A DNA stretch of 64,000 bases from Schlesneria paludicola DSM 18645 (GCF_000255655.1 NZ_JH636435.1:1767214-1831213); one strand, 5' to 3'; positions 47,196-57,304 are shown, counted from the first letter of the stretch. Notes: generated by a model from the sequence alone, not told the origin. A program made the numbers and translations.

Positions 47196-47593
47196 GAATA
47201 ACCGTACTTTCAACCGACGAACTTTCAGGTCGTGAAATCACCGAAGCAACTCCAGATGCTCAAGCCGCTGTCGATTTTGTTTGGGAACTGCTTGAACAAA
47301 TCCGATTGACCAACGGCAAAGAAAAGCCGGTTGTGAAGTGCTTCACGTCGATTCTCGACGGTGGTTCGATGTTGAACGGCTTCTACCGGGATGGGCTGGT
47401 TTTCATCAACTCGGATTTGGCCGGATCTGCTTCTCTCACGAACGAACGAGAAGGATTGTCGAATCGACTGCTGAAAGTGGCACTCGAAGAAGTCTCTCAT
47501 CACGTCACTGGATCGACCGACACCAGCCGAGACTTCCAAGATTACTTGCTTGATTTGGCCGTGAAACTGGCTCGAACTGAGATTTCGGTTTGA
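47196..47593 (+). pseudogene. C-terminal stub of an ATP-binding-like protein
   Basis: The open frame after a TGA at about 47193 reads AVDFVWELLEQIRLTNGKEK, FYRDGLVFINSDLAG and LLKVALEEVSHHVTGSTDTS, RDFQDYLLDL, stop. The ALEE..HHVTG..D.SRDFQ pattern resembles the C-terminus of large HSP90-like ATP-binding proteins. No start codon or N-terminal domain is present. It abuts the lipase start head to head. Confidence 0.5.
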
Positions 47594-47809
47594 TTCGCTG
47601 AACCGACCTGAACGAATTCGTCGCATCCCAATCGATTATTGACTTGGCGTTGGAAGCGACGATTTTTTGCACGGATGGAACTCAGTCGAGTTGTACCTGT
47701 GTTACAAAGATCCACGGCAATCAATTATTTCGAAAAAACCTGTGGCTTGGTTCCCTTGGTGGGGTCTTGGATATCCATGACACCCCTGCTTTTCTTTTCA
47801 AGGTGAGAA

Positions 47810-48124
47810 ATGAAGAATCCTGCCATCCTTCTTCTGCTTGCCGCTCTCGTCATGACACCCCTGTTCGGTCAGCAGGAACAGTCCAAAGCGACCGGTGTAT
47901 TGGCTTCGCTGAAGGTTGATCAACTTGTCAGTCTGAAGGAAACTGGAGATCGGTATCAGATCACGGTCCTCGACGGCGACTTGAAACTGCCGCAATCGCA
48001 CAAGGTCTTGGAAGTCGGACCTAATTTCGTTGTCGTCGAGGATATCACCGGATTGAATGTGGTTCGGATTCCATTAACCTCAATCAAGGCGGTCGTTCAC
48101 TTCAAAGGGTTTGAGAAGATGTGA
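47810..48124 (+). CDS. small exported protein of unknown function
   Basis: A 104-residue protein with AAGGTGAG before ATG 47810 and a signal peptide (AILLLLAALVMTPLFG-Q). The mature part is a beta-rich domain (SLKETGDRYQITVLDGDLKL, FVVVEDITGLNVVRIPLTS). No family recognised. A hairpin terminator follows 22 bases after the stop. It lies at the right end of the accessory region. Confidence 0.7.
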   Translation: MKNPAILLLLAALVMTPLFGQQEQSKATGVLASLKVDQLVSLKETGDRYQITVLDGDLKLPQSHKVLEVGPNFVVVEDITGLNVVRIPLTSIKAVVHFKGFEKM

Positions 48125-48145
48125 CGGCGACGGAATTGAATCAAA

Positions 48146-48176
48146 AGCCCACATGCACTCATTGCGCATGTGGGCT
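48146..48176 (+). terminator. hairpin after the small exported protein gene
   Basis: AGCCCACATGC (48146-48156) pairs with GCATGTGGGCT (48166-48176) in a perfect 11-bp stem. The T-rich tract follows after some spacing, so terminator activity is probable but not certain. Confidence 0.65.
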
Positions 48177-48254
48177 GCTTCATTTGCTCGTCAATTTTTT
48201 GAGAAGCTCTTCAGTGAGAACAAGCCTGAAAAATGACAGTCTGTCTTATCCGGA

Positions 48255-48348
48255 TTTTACACGAATTTTTACACGTGAGACAGGATCGAATTGACCGACC
48301 GATTTTACACGCAGTTTTACACGAGCTTTTTACATGTGATTTTACACG
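48255..48348. repeat. 12-bp-periodic TTTTACACG repeats
   Basis: TTTTACACG occurs at 48255, 48267, 48303, 48315 and 48340, and TTTTACATG at 48328. Spacings are 12, 36, 12, 13 and 12. The array lies between the accessory region and the tRNA-Leu gene and does not code for a recognisable peptide. Confidence 0.8.
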
Positions 48349-48358
48349 AATGAAAACG

Positions 48359-48397
48359 AAAAACCCCTGAACCTAACTCTTTTTAGATTCAGGGGTT
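48359..48397 (-). terminator. terminator of the tRNA-Leu gene
   Basis: Reading the minus strand, AACCCCTGAA and TTCAGGGGTT form a stem with an A/G-rich loop, followed by TTTTTCG. This is an intrinsic terminator just after the tRNA 3' end. Confidence 0.75.
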
Positions 48398-48403
48398 GCT
48401 AAT

Positions 48404-48487
<84 letters not shown>

Positions 48488-48702
48488 TGGGTGCTTCGAT
48501 TTCTCGATGCGAGGGGCGACAGTATAACGACCCGATGGCCGATGACAAGGTTCGCCGCAATTCCAGAACATCTTTATCGGATGGGGTTTTCCTCGTCGTG
48601 TCCCAAATCCTGTGGAAATCGTTCGGCCGTCGGAATTCCGTGTCGAAATGAACGGATTACCGTCAGATCGGGACGATTCTTTGCTCTTGAATCGGCTTGC
48701 CC

Positions 48703-49710
48703 TTATTCCTGAATGATCTTGGCGGCGTCGGTGGTCTGGCGGCTGACCGTCAGCAGAGGTTCTCGCAGTTCATCGCGGCTGCGAGAGGATGCACTGGTGG
48801 CGACATCACGTGGCTTGGATTTGTCAGAACCTTCGTTGGACGCCAGATTGAGAGGTGTCCCCAGTTTGATGTTGCCATCGGCCACTTTGCCAGTTTCGGG
48901 AGATTGTCCGCGGATCGTTGTCTCAGGCGGCGTGCGTGTCGTTCCAGCCACTTGTGAGCCTTCGGGGATGCTCAACTTTGGACTGCCATCGCTGACCCAT
49001 TGTTCCCATTCGTTCTCGAGTGATTCAAGACTGCGGAAACTGTAGAGGCTTTTCAGTGACGATTCCCAACCGCGGTCATGAGCCAGTGACATCAGTCGCA
49101 TGTATTCGAGCTTGCCACTTTTTTGGATTAAGAAGTCTGCCAGCGAATGGCCTTCCGCATACAACGTCAGGACATCTTGTTGATCTTGCGGATACTGCTT
49201 CATTTCCAGCAGGGTTTTCAGCGGGATCTTTCGTCGCGTTCCCAAGACTCGGCGGTGAATTTGGCGAAGCTGATTTCGTTCGGATTCATGTTCGATTAAC
49301 GACGCGGCACCTTCGTCGGCCCAGCGGGGCAGGGGACGTCGGAAGTGGCTGGCGAAGATCGTATGGTTGATCTCGTGCGGCAACACGGAATCCAGGATTC
49401 GCTGTTCGCTGCCCTGGATCTCCATATTCCAGCCGTACACTTCACCGCTTTGGAAGTTGAAGGTCGTTTTTCCACCTGCACCCATTTTTCCGACCTGAAC
49501 CTTGATCGGGCAGGGGTATTTCCATTTCCCCGGCAGTGGCTTGCCGATCCAGTCGATGGCCAATTCATGGCGATAAACCTCGGCCGCATCGCCCACCTGT
49601 TTCGCGAACTCCGCTGACGGAGCTTCCACGACGAAATTGGGTGTTCGGTAGCTGGCGCCTAACGACGAGAGAGCGCCAAGCAGAAGTAATCCGCGGAAGA
49701 CAGCGTCCAT
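48703..49710 (-). CDS. HExxH metallopeptidase-like protein (peptidase MA, DUF1570-like)
   Basis: A 335-residue protein. H112-E-I-N-H116 (LPHEINHTIFA) with E133 seventeen residues later (RWADEGAASLIE) is the gluzincin zinc site, as in DUF1570/peptidase-MA proteins. The N-terminus is hydrophobic (GLLLLGALSSLGA), so it is probably exported. The C-terminal 110 residues are low-complexity and Ser/Thr/Pro-rich. It is common in planctomycetes; substrate unknown. It begins the ordinary chromosome to the right of the tRNA. Confidence 0.85.
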   Translation of the reverse strand: MDAVFRGLLLLGALSSLGASYRTPNFVVEAPSAEFAKQVGDAAEVYRHELAIDWIGKPLPGKWKYPCPIKVQVGKMGAGGKTTFNFQSGEVYGWNMEIQGSEQRILDSVLPHEINHTIFASHFRRPLPRWADEGAASLIEHESERNQLRQIHRRVLGTRRKIPLKTLLEMKQYPQDQQDVLTLYAEGHSLADFLIQKSGKLEYMRLMSLAHDRGWESSLKSLYSFRSLESLENEWEQWVSDGSPKLSIPEGSQVAGTTRTPPETTIRGQSPETGKVADGNIKLGTPLNLASNEGSDKSKPRDVATSASSRSRDELREPLLTVSRQTTDAAKIIQE

Positions 49711-50441
49711 GCTAATTCCGAAACTCCAAGGAAGTGATCTATCGCCACCAGGGCGTCATGCCGAGGCACAACAGATCATCGCGACAAGAGCAATTGGCGA
49801 ACCGAATCGCGACCGGCAAATCTTGCCGGATCGGAACGATCGACACAAGATCATTTTTTTCAATGCGTTAGATTTTTCGGACCGTATGGCAGCACGAGGA
49901 AGGACCTAAATCCGGGCGCCAAATTTACTTGCAACTCTTACAAAAAATGCGGCGATTCTCGCCGTTCCGTCAACTTTTCAATCCGGCGACGGACAACGCG
50001 GCATGGGCGGGCAAGCCGCTGCAATCGTTAATGCCCTGCGGATTCGGAACGGCTGCAAACGGTGCCTGATTGCACCTGGAACGATTGCCGAACGGTCTGT
50101 CTCACGAGTTCCGCTCCGCTTCCGAGACAATTCGCCCGATATGTACTTGGTCGAGACGATCTTCGAATGACAACGACTTCGAAGGCATCACGTGTCATCG
50201 TGGTTTGAAGAGCCCGCCCTGTCGCAGGGACCTCTTTGCGCCAAACGCTTTGGGCCTGCTCGTGATCCCCAATAAGTCAGACATTTTGAACCGTCTGGTC
50301 CAATTGCATCAGCAGCGTGGCTGATGAACTGGACGTCCTACAGCTCTGTTCTCTTCGTTCTGGAAAATCGCGCGGCGGGATGGAACTCGCAGTCTGCTTG
50401 CCTGTTGAGATCCCGAGGTTTTCCAACCGGAGTTCGCCATC
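49711..50441. other. intergenic, nothing recognised
   Basis: About 730 bases between the metallopeptidase start and the next gene. Several short frames but none with family character. Confidence 0.4.
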
Positions 50442-50927
50442 TTGGCTCATTCGCATCTTCTTGTTCAGCAACTTTTGAAGCAGCTCGAACATCACAAGCG
50501 AGAACGCCACAACCGACAGCACCGTCCGGAATGGTTAAGCGTCTTCGTGCATCAAGTTGCGGCGCTCTTCGAGCCGATGTGCGGAGTTGGCCGTGTCGGC
50601 TCGCAGTGTGAATTCACAGATCTGGGTTGGGAAGTGCGTCTCTATCTGGGTGCCACGGAAATCGTTGGTGGCAAGTTCGACGGTCACGCACAAATCGTTG
50701 GGTTTGAACTCGATTTCAAACGACTCAGTCAACTCTTCACTCAGTTGGAAGAATTTCGCTGGAGCGTAGGCGCGTCTTCTGATGGCGCGAATTCCTCATT
50801 CGTGACGATGCGCGGGCTGATTGATCAATATCCCATCAATCTGAAGGCCTATTCCCGCCCCCCAAAAGAAGCAGGTCCGGCGTTTCGACAGCAAGTCGAC
50901 GGATCCGTTGACGCCGTCGGCATCTGA
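50442..50927 (+). CDS. conserved hypothetical planctomycete protein
   Basis: A 161-residue protein, start TTG 50442 with GGAG nine bases upstream. An N-terminal helical, basic part (LLKQLEHHKRERHNRQHRPE) is followed by a beta-rich domain: LYLGATEIVGGKFDGHAQIV, FRWSVGASSDGANSSFVTMR and LIDQYPINLKAYSRPPKEAG. I recall similar proteins in planctomycetes but no function. No membrane segment or signal peptide. Confidence 0.65.
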   Translation: MAHSHLLVQQLLKQLEHHKRERHNRQHRPEWLSVFVHQVAALFEPMCGVGRVGSQCEFTDLGWEVRLYLGATEIVGGKFDGHAQIVGFELDFKRLSQLFTQLEEFRWSVGASSDGANSSFVTMRGLIDQYPINLKAYSRPPKEAGPAFRQQVDGSVDAVGI

Positions 50928-51654
50928 CGAAGTTCGCATCGACGTTCGGAGCGCCTTCGGACGTCGATGCTCGATGACGTCTCGCTCACACTCAACGTGG
51001 TCGTATGAGTGGCACAACCACATCGTGCTCACCGTTTCGCGCAGATCGCAGTCTCGTTGGCCCGCTCTCGACGCGGTCATTCTTGGATCAATTCGTGTTG
51101 AAAGACCACGAGTGAAGCTCAGCCACCAGTGCCAGTCAAAGGTGGCGGCCATCATGGGAATTGAGGTGGAGCATCATATGCCGAGCTTCGGACTTGACCA
51201 GTGCGAAGATGAAATCGACAAGCCGTGTGACACTCGTACTGCTTCGCGCCCCTTTGAATTCGAGGGCTGTTGAAATAGCGGGGGACAGGTCGATTTTCAT
51301 CGCAAAAAGCCGCTTGCTGCAACTGCCGCGCGCTGTGCCTCGCGTTTTTTGCAGTGAAAATGCGTTAGGCTCATCCCCAAACGGGTTACATTAGTTGGCG
51401 TCGTGCCCCCCAGCGACCAAACCGTCAGGTTGAGCCCCGGCTTGGATCACCGTTCGGTGATCGATGATTTCGATGGTGTCAAGCGCGTCGCCGTTGAAAA
51501 ATTTCGCAATTCACACCCCACCCAAAAAACGAGTTGCAGTCAGTTTCAGACATCGTGTCGTTAGTTTAGCATACGGTGACGTTCACTTGAGTGGTTATCC
51601 AAACCAGCTTCCGTGGACGGCGATTCTGTGACAATCTTATTCGGAAAGTTGCCA
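50928..51654. other. intergenic with a half repeat
   Basis: About 730 bases. Contains at 51265-51289 GGCTGTTGAAATAGCGGGGG followed by ACAGG, a half copy of the dispersed repeat. No gene recognised. Confidence 0.45.
51265..51289 (+). repeat. half copy of the dispersed repeat
   Basis: Matches the left end of copies 3 and 4 (CAGCCTGTTGAAGTAAGGG...ACAGG) with a few changes. The core and right end are absent. Confidence 0.5.
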
Positions 51655-53139
51655 ATGGCCCGGGTCGGCATCCTCGCGTTGATTCAAGAGTCCAATACCT
51701 TCTTGCCTGGTGCGACCACTCTGGATCATTTTCGACAGGAATTGTTGCTTATCGGTGAAGATGTTCGGAAGCAATTCGCCGGCGCGCACCACGAATTGAG
51801 GGGATTCCTGGATGGATTGCGACGGGCGGGAATTGAGGCGGTGCCACTCTTCGCCGCTCGGGCCATGCCGTTTGGCGCGATTGAGCCCGCTGCGTTTGAA
51901 ACGCTCCTCGAAACGATGCTGGATCAGGTTCGACGGGCAGGGCATCTCGACGGCCTATTGGTCGCACCTCATGGTGCAACGGTTGCCGCGAACTTTCCAG
52001 ATGCGGATGGCGAATGGCTGACGCGTCTCAGAGATCTTGTCGGTCCCGAGATGCCGATCATCGGAACACTTGATCCTCACGGCAACCTGTCGCCCGCCAT
52101 GGTCGCGGCGACCAATGCCCTGGTCTCGTATCGCACGAATCCTCACGTGGATCAAGAGGATCGAGGGTTGGAGGCGGCCGAGATCATGGCCAAAACGTTG
52201 CGTGGAGAATGGAAGCCAGTTCAGGCCGCTTCGTATCCGCCGATGGCGATGAACATTGAACGGCAATGCACGTCCGAATCCCCCTGTCGGGAACTGACAG
52301 GCTGCTTTGACAAAGTTCGCCGCCGTGACGGTGTCATAGGTGCAAGCCTGATGCTCGGTTTTCCCTATGCGGACGTCGACGAAATGGGTTCGTCGACGCT
52401 GGTCATCACAAATGGCAATCGGGAATTCGCTCAACAACTGGCCAACGAACTGGCGGCAGAGATGTGGGCGCTGCGTCAGGGATTGGCGGGAAACTTCCTG
52501 TCAGTGGAAGACGCCGTCGCCCAGGCGAGTCATTTGCCCGGGCCTGTCTGTTTGCTTGATATGGGTGACAATGTCGGCGGCGGATCACCTGGCGACGGGA
52601 CCTGGATCGCACACGAATTGCTTCGGACAGGGATCGGCCCCGCCTTTGTCTGTATTGATGACCCTCAATCGGTGATCGAAGCCGAAAAACTGGGAGTCGG
52701 CGGAACCGCCATGATGACAATTGGTGGACGTATGGATGAACTGCATGGAGCGCCGCTGAAGGCCACATTCACGGTTCAGCAATTGTCCGATGGCCGTTAC
52801 TCGGAAACCGGCGTTCGGCATGGCGGATTTACAGAGTTTGATCAGGGGCGCACCGCAGTCCTTGTGAACAACCAAGGATTGACAATCATGCTGACCTCGA
52901 AGCGAACGCCACCGTTCAGCTTGAGGCAACTCACCGCGTTTGGCCTGAAGCCAGAACGATTTCAGATCCTCGTCGCAAAAGGAGTCAACGCCCCACTCGC
53001 GGCCTATCATGAGGTCTGCCCAAGCATCCTGCGCGTCAACACACGGGGTGTCACCGTCGCAGATATGACCCAACTTCCCTATCAAAAGCGACGCCGACCC
53101 ATGTTTCCGTTCGAAGTGACGACAAGCTGGCTGAATTGA
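51655..53139 (+). CDS. M81 family metallopeptidase (MlrC-like)
   Basis: A 494-residue protein starting MARVGILALIQESNTF, the signature of the M81/DUF1485 N-terminal domain. GLLVAPHGATVA, IIGTLDPHGNLS and YRTNPHVDQEDRG carry the probable zinc-binding residues, and VCLLDMGDNVGGGSPGDGTW begins the C-terminal domain. MlrC hydrolyses linear microcystin; relatives are annotated as amidohydrolase-like enzymes of unknown substrate. The frame is open to 51613, but the start at 51655 fits the family. No operon partner is clear. Confidence 0.9.
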   Translation: MARVGILALIQESNTFLPGATTLDHFRQELLLIGEDVRKQFAGAHHELRGFLDGLRRAGIEAVPLFAARAMPFGAIEPAAFETLLETMLDQVRRAGHLDGLLVAPHGATVAANFPDADGEWLTRLRDLVGPEMPIIGTLDPHGNLSPAMVAATNALVSYRTNPHVDQEDRGLEAAEIMAKTLRGEWKPVQAASYPPMAMNIERQCTSESPCRELTGCFDKVRRRDGVIGASLMLGFPYADVDEMGSSTLVITNGNREFAQQLANELAAEMWALRQGLAGNFLSVEDAVAQASHLPGPVCLLDMGDNVGGGSPGDGTWIAHELLRTGIGPAFVCIDDPQSVIEAEKLGVGGTAMMTIGGRMDELHGAPLKATFTVQQLSDGRYSETGVRHGGFTEFDQGRTAVLVNNQGLTIMLTSKRTPPFSLRQLTAFGLKPERFQILVAKGVNAPLAAYHEVCPSILRVNTRGVTVADMTQLPYQKRRRPMFPFEVTTSWLN

Positions 53140-53334
53140 GAGCTCATTCCAAAAGGAGTACTTTCATCCAAGCGTACTGCCAGCCGCGCGACGACTGGGT
53201 CCCCGTCGCATGAATTCCTCCAATCCTTGCAGCACAGTCACGTTCATCACGGCCATGACGCCAAAATCGTTTCACGCAGAAATCGGATGTATCGATCATG
53301 ACCTGTTTGCAATCGAAGCGTCCAAGGACCACTC

Positions 53335-54393
53335 ATGTCCAGCAGTGATGAGATCCTTCAACCTCGCAATTCCGATACGCTGCCAATCGCCACGCAGTTC
53401 AGTCAGGTGATCCGTGCTGGATTGCCACTTGAGACGGGACTTCACGCGCTCGCCGAACAAACAAAGTCACACCGGACGAGGGTAGCGTTGCTCGAACTGA
53501 GCCAGCGACTTGAACGCGGTGAGCCCTTGGAAGAGGCGGTGACGAAGGCCGAATCTGGCCTTAACCGTCAAATGAAAACGCTGATCGTCGCGGGACTGGA
53601 ATGCGGCCGATTGGATTCCACTCTTCAATACGGAATCGATCAGGCACAACGCACGGCATCGCTCCGAACGCAGATCTGGTTGGGCCTTTCGTATCCGATC
53701 TTCTTGTTCTGGTTCTCCACCTTGATTTGTGGATTCATTTTGACGGTGGTGGTGCCACAACTTGGTTCCGTCTTTAACGACTTGGACGTCAATACACCGC
53801 TGATGACCTCGGGACTGCTCAGCGTGTCTGGATTCTTCTCGAAATTCACATGGTTGCCCTGGTTTATCTTGATTGCTGGAGGACTTGCAGGACTGGCGGC
53901 GATTATATCCGCAGGACTCTTTGGATGGGGTCGGAGATGGGCCACGTCACTTCCGTTAATCGGCCGTAGTTTTCGGCTCGCATCGTTAATGGACTTCTGC
54001 CAGATTCTTTCTCTACTGACAGAGTCAGGACTGCCGTTCTCGCGAGCTTTGCACTTCGCTGGCGAAGCCAGTGACGATCCATGGCTGACACGTAAATGCG
54101 ACCGGATGATCAAGAGTCTCCAAGAAGGAGCAACAGCCGAGGAAGCGGCAATCAAGATTCAATTTCCGAGCACATTGTGCCAAGCCTTTCGCGGGGTCAG
54201 TTCGTCATCCGCATTCGTTGATTCAATGCGAGGTCTGGCCGATATTTTCGCTGCCCAGTCGCAGGTGACGCTCACCGTCGCCAATGGAATGATTGCCCAA
54301 TTGGCGATTTATGTCGTCCTGGGTTGCGCTGGATTCATCGGTGGTATCCTGTTCGCAACGTTGATTCACCTGCTTCGATCAATGACTGGTTGA
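53335..54393 (+). CDS. type II secretion/type IV pilus GspF-like protein 1
   Basis: A 352-residue protein, ATG 53335 preceded by AAGGA. It has two T2SSF domains, each with GLPLETGL/SGLPFSRAL motifs (about 30 and 225), and three membrane segments. GspF/PilC is the inner-membrane platform that anchors the assembly ATPase of a pseudopilus. The N-terminus is shorter than in usual GspF. It is followed by a second F-like protein and pseudopilins in one operon; no GspE ATPase lies in the window. Confidence 0.85.
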   Translation: MSSSDEILQPRNSDTLPIATQFSQVIRAGLPLETGLHALAEQTKSHRTRVALLELSQRLERGEPLEEAVTKAESGLNRQMKTLIVAGLECGRLDSTLQYGIDQAQRTASLRTQIWLGLSYPIFLFWFSTLICGFILTVVVPQLGSVFNDLDVNTPLMTSGLLSVSGFFSKFTWLPWFILIAGGLAGLAAIISAGLFGWGRRWATSLPLIGRSFRLASLMDFCQILSLLTESGLPFSRALHFAGEASDDPWLTRKCDRMIKSLQEGATAEEAAIKIQFPSTLCQAFRGVSSSSAFVDSMRGLADIFAAQSQVTLTVANGMIAQLAIYVVLGCAGFIGGILFATLIHLLRSMTG

Positions 54394-54418
54394 TCCGTGA
54401 GGAATCGAGATTCATTTG

Positions 54419-55717
54419 ATGAGCACGATTTTACTAATCAGCCTGCCATACGGACTGCTCGTCTCGGCGATCTTGTTGCGCGCCGTCGTTTCCGTACAAC
54501 GTGACTCGGTTGCGGCGGAGAAACGCCGGATATTGTTGCTACGCGCCAGCGTCGTATTAATGGCTCTCGCTTTGGTCGGCATGTCGATTTTGGCCGTCAA
54601 CGGTTACGCCGTGGGAGTGATCGGGCTGATTTTGGGACTCTCTGTATGTGTCTCCATCATCTACGCCGAGATTCGTTTCGCAGGCGTTCAGAATCGAGCA
54701 CGCGAGGCAGAGTTGTTATGGGTTCTCGCGACCGCGGTGAAATTGGGGCGCCCGCTGGCCGCCGAAGTAGATGCCTATGCGCGTGGAACGACGGGACGCC
54801 GTCACCGCCTGCTGACCGCGATGGCCGACCGGCTTCATGATGGTCAATCACTCACCGAACTCGCGGTTCCACAAGGCCTGCTGCCCGATTCGGCGACGAT
54901 GCAGATCCACTCGGGAGTCCTGGCGAATTCGCTACAGGAATCGCTTTCCACAACGGCCGCTCGTGCGACTCGTGAACTGGCCGAAGATCAAAAATCGAAT
55001 CTTGGGGGAAGCAGCCTGGCCTACCCGCTGATGTTGATCTCGGTGGCATTCCTCGTCATCGGGTTCATCATGTACTACATCATTCCGAAGTACCTTAGGA
55101 TCTTCGAAGATTTCAACACGGAGTTACCCGACGTCACTGAGTCGCTCGTTCATGCTTCAAACATCGTCGCTCGTCACTGGGCGATCATGGGGCTTCCCCT
55201 TTTTGTCTACATTCCGGCCTCACTTCTAATCCTGGTGGGATTTGCCGAGTACTATAGCTGGCCGATCTTACTCCAGTCGATTCTCGGTCGTTGGTTCATT
55301 CGGTGGCACACGCCGGATGTTCTGCGATCGCTGGCGCAAGGCATCGCGCAACGCATCCCCTTGGATCAGGCGCTCGATCCGATCGTTCGATTTGCGGGCC
55401 CGCTGAAACTTCGCCGACAGCTTGGACTGGCCCTGGATGATATTCGAGACGGCGATCCCTGTTGGCAAACGCTGCAGTCGCGCGGAATTTTGTCTTCGGC
55501 GGAAACTTATGTGCTGGAGTCTGCCGAACGTGCCGGCAATCTACCTTGGGTGCTTCAAACGCTGGCGGACAATCTTGATCGGCGGCGCTTGTTCCGAATT
55601 CGAACATGGCTTGAGTTCCTGCAACCGATCGCACTGGTCATTGTTGGATTGGCCATCGGGTGTCTCATCGTCGCCTTGTTCCTACCAGTGTTGAAGCTTT
55701 TGAACGACTGTGCATGA
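54419..55717 (+). CDS. type II secretion GspF-like protein 2
   Basis: A 432-residue protein. The N-terminus has two membrane segments (LLISLPYGLLVSAILLRAVV, about 1-25, and one near 45-80). T2SSF-like regions follow at about 95-220 and 300-430 (LAQGIAQRIPLDQALDPIV, SAERAGNLPWVLQTLADNL). The second half resembles the T2SSF repeat. It probably forms a pair with the preceding protein as the membrane platform of a pilus or secretion apparatus. It starts 25 bases after the previous stop. Confidence 0.8.
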   Translation: MSTILLISLPYGLLVSAILLRAVVSVQRDSVAAEKRRILLLRASVVLMALALVGMSILAVNGYAVGVIGLILGLSVCVSIIYAEIRFAGVQNRAREAELLWVLATAVKLGRPLAAEVDAYARGTTGRRHRLLTAMADRLHDGQSLTELAVPQGLLPDSATMQIHSGVLANSLQESLSTTAARATRELAEDQKSNLGGSSLAYPLMLISVAFLVIGFIMYYIIPKYLRIFEDFNTELPDVTESLVHASNIVARHWAIMGLPLFVYIPASLLILVGFAEYYSWPILLQSILGRWFIRWHTPDVLRSLAQGIAQRIPLDQALDPIVRFAGPLKLRRQLGLALDDIRDGDPCWQTLQSRGILSSAETYVLESAERAGNLPWVLQTLADNLDRRRLFRIRTWLEFLQPIALVIVGLAIGCLIVALFLPVLKLLNDCA

Positions 55718-55758
55718 CAACCGTCAGCCCACGGATGAGATGAAAGCCACCTGAAAGC

Positions 55759-56235
55759 ATGCTGACTATGATCCGAATTTCGCCGCCGCCTGCCGCCATC
55801 GACAGAGACGATCGGTTCACTCACTCGATATCGCATCCTCGCGGATTCACTCTGATCGAATTGATCGGCGCATGCGTTTTGCTGGCAATCCTGCTTTCAA
55901 CCGCCGTTCCGATGTTTGCCATCGTCGCGCGCGAAAGGCGGACGACTGAGCAGCGGCAGTTCGCATTGCAGCATGCCGTCAATCTTTTGGAGCAGACCCG
56001 ACAACTTGGTTGGTCAGAACTCGACCCCGGAGAATTGTCCGTCCCCGACGTTGACGCACATTTGAAAGCGATCTTGCCTGGCGTCGAACAGTCATTGATC
56101 GTCCAGGCAATTGAGGACGAGAGCGAGTCACGTCAGATCGTGGCGACCGTGCGCTGGAAGGATCGAGGCGACCAATTTGTCACACCGATTCGAATGTCGT
56201 ACTGGGTCTCTCATTCAAAGGAGACTCCACGATGA
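55759..56235 (+). CDS. GspI-like pseudopilin
   Basis: A 158-residue protein with a long basic leader and the prepilin cleavage motif GFTLIELIGACVLLAILLST, glutamate at +5. The remaining domain fits a minor pseudopilin (LLEQTRQLGWSELDPGELSV). It is followed without a gap by the next gene: TGA 56233-56235 overlaps ATG 56232. The leader before the cleavage site is long (about 30 residues), so the start is uncertain; ATG 55768 is an alternative. Confidence 0.75.
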   Translation: MLTMIRISPPPAAIDRDDRFTHSISHPRGFTLIELIGACVLLAILLSTAVPMFAIVARERRTTEQRQFALQHAVNLLEQTRQLGWSELDPGELSVPDVDAHLKAILPGVEQSLIVQAIEDESESRQIVATVRWKDRGDQFVTPIRMSYWVSHSKETPR

Positions 56236-56894
56236 CGATGATCACTCGTCACCATTCACGAAACCAAATTGGGGCCCGACGCCGTCGAAGGGCACGATCT
56301 AAGGACGATTGCCAGATCCATTTTCGATGGGGGCTGACCATGCTCGAAATGATCGTTGCGTCGTCAATGCTGTCCGTCGTCATAATGCTTACGGGAATCA
56401 CGTTCCATCTGTTAATGCGATCTGAAAGGATGGCATCAGAATCTTTTGTCATGGAACGAGTTATCTCAAAAATCGCAACCGATTTTCGCAATGATGTCCA
56501 TCGCGCGAAATCAGGCACAATGCCGATTTCGGGTGAGCGTCTCCATCGAGAGCTCGACCTGGATCTGGGAGAGGGAACACATATCCGATATCAGGCCGAT
56601 CAACATCGTCTGACAAGAGAGCTTGTCAAAGGCGACACGGTCATGGCGCGTGAGGACTTTCGCCTCCCAGACTGTCAACCGCATCTATCGCCAGAATTCC
56701 CGGCCAACCCCAATCTAAGAACCCTGAGCATCGAGCGCCCCAGCAGTACGATCACTCGGGATTCCCGAGCACCGCGGCCATTGCGACCGCTCGTCATCGA
56801 TGCCTACCTCAATCGCTGGCCAGTACCGCAGGCGAATCTCGAATCCGACGGCGAGCGCAATGCACCGGTCCAAGATGAAAAGGTGCCCCAATGA
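56232..56894 (+). CDS. GspJ-like pseudopilin
   Basis: A 220-residue protein with prepilin motif GLTMLEMIVASSMLSVVIML around residue 35 and a downstream FRNDVHRAKSG region typical of GspJ-type minor pseudopilins. The leader is long and basic. It overlaps the previous gene's stop and its own stop overlaps the next start (ATGA), showing translational coupling. The C-terminus is acidic. Confidence 0.75.
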   Translation: MTMITRHHSRNQIGARRRRRARSKDDCQIHFRWGLTMLEMIVASSMLSVVIMLTGITFHLLMRSERMASESFVMERVISKIATDFRNDVHRAKSGTMPISGERLHRELDLDLGEGTHIRYQADQHRLTRELVKGDTVMAREDFRLPDCQPHLSPEFPANPNLRTLSIERPSSTITRDSRAPRPLRPLVIDAYLNRWPVPQANLESDGERNAPVQDEKVPQ

Positions 56895-57304
56895 ATCGAC
56901 ACCAACTCTGCATTCGCACATCCAACGAGTCACGCCGAGGTGCGGCGATCGTGTTTTCACTCATGGCTCTGCTTGTGGCCTCGATCTTGATCGCGGCTCT
57001 AGTGCGCATGACGGGGCTCGCGCATCGAGAGTCGATGAACGAGGAAATTCGGATGCAGGCGAATCTGATCGCCGATTCCGCTTGTGACCGCGCTCTCGCG
57101 AAACGGCAGAACCACCCCGATTTTCAGGGCGAAGTTTGGAACATCCCATCGAGCCAGTTGGTCAGCGGCCGTGAGGCAACGGTGCGAATGGACATCACAT
57201 CTGTTCCTGACGAACCTTCGAAGAAATCACTTCGCATGATGGTGGAATACCCGATCAATCATCCCAACCTCGTTCGCATTCAGCGTCAGATACCAATCTT
57301 TTGA
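56891..57304 (+). CDS. PilX/GspK-like membrane protein
   Basis: A 137-residue protein whose N-terminus RRGAAIVFSLMALLVASILI is like PilX or GspK-type assembly factors (a G-A instead of G-F cleavage environment and a long hydrophobic helix). The rest is a small soluble domain (NLIADSACDRALAKRQNHPD). It is the third gene of the coupled pseudopilin set. Role: minor pilin or adaptor, by position. Confidence 0.7.
   Translation: MNRHQLCIRTSNESRRGAAIVFSLMALLVASILIAALVRMTGLAHRESMNEEIRMQANLIADSACDRALAKRQNHPDFQGEVWNIPSSQLVSGREATVRMDITSVPDEPSKKSLRMMVEYPINHPNLVRIQRQIPIF

Noticed and set aside
48255..48348. Possible CRISPR array from the periodic repeats
   Set aside because: Units are about 12 bp with no spacers of the usual length, and no cas gene is present.
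40537..48400. Integron cassette array, because of many small genes in mixed orientation
   Set aside because: No integrase and no convincing attC pairs were seen, and the genes face both directions.
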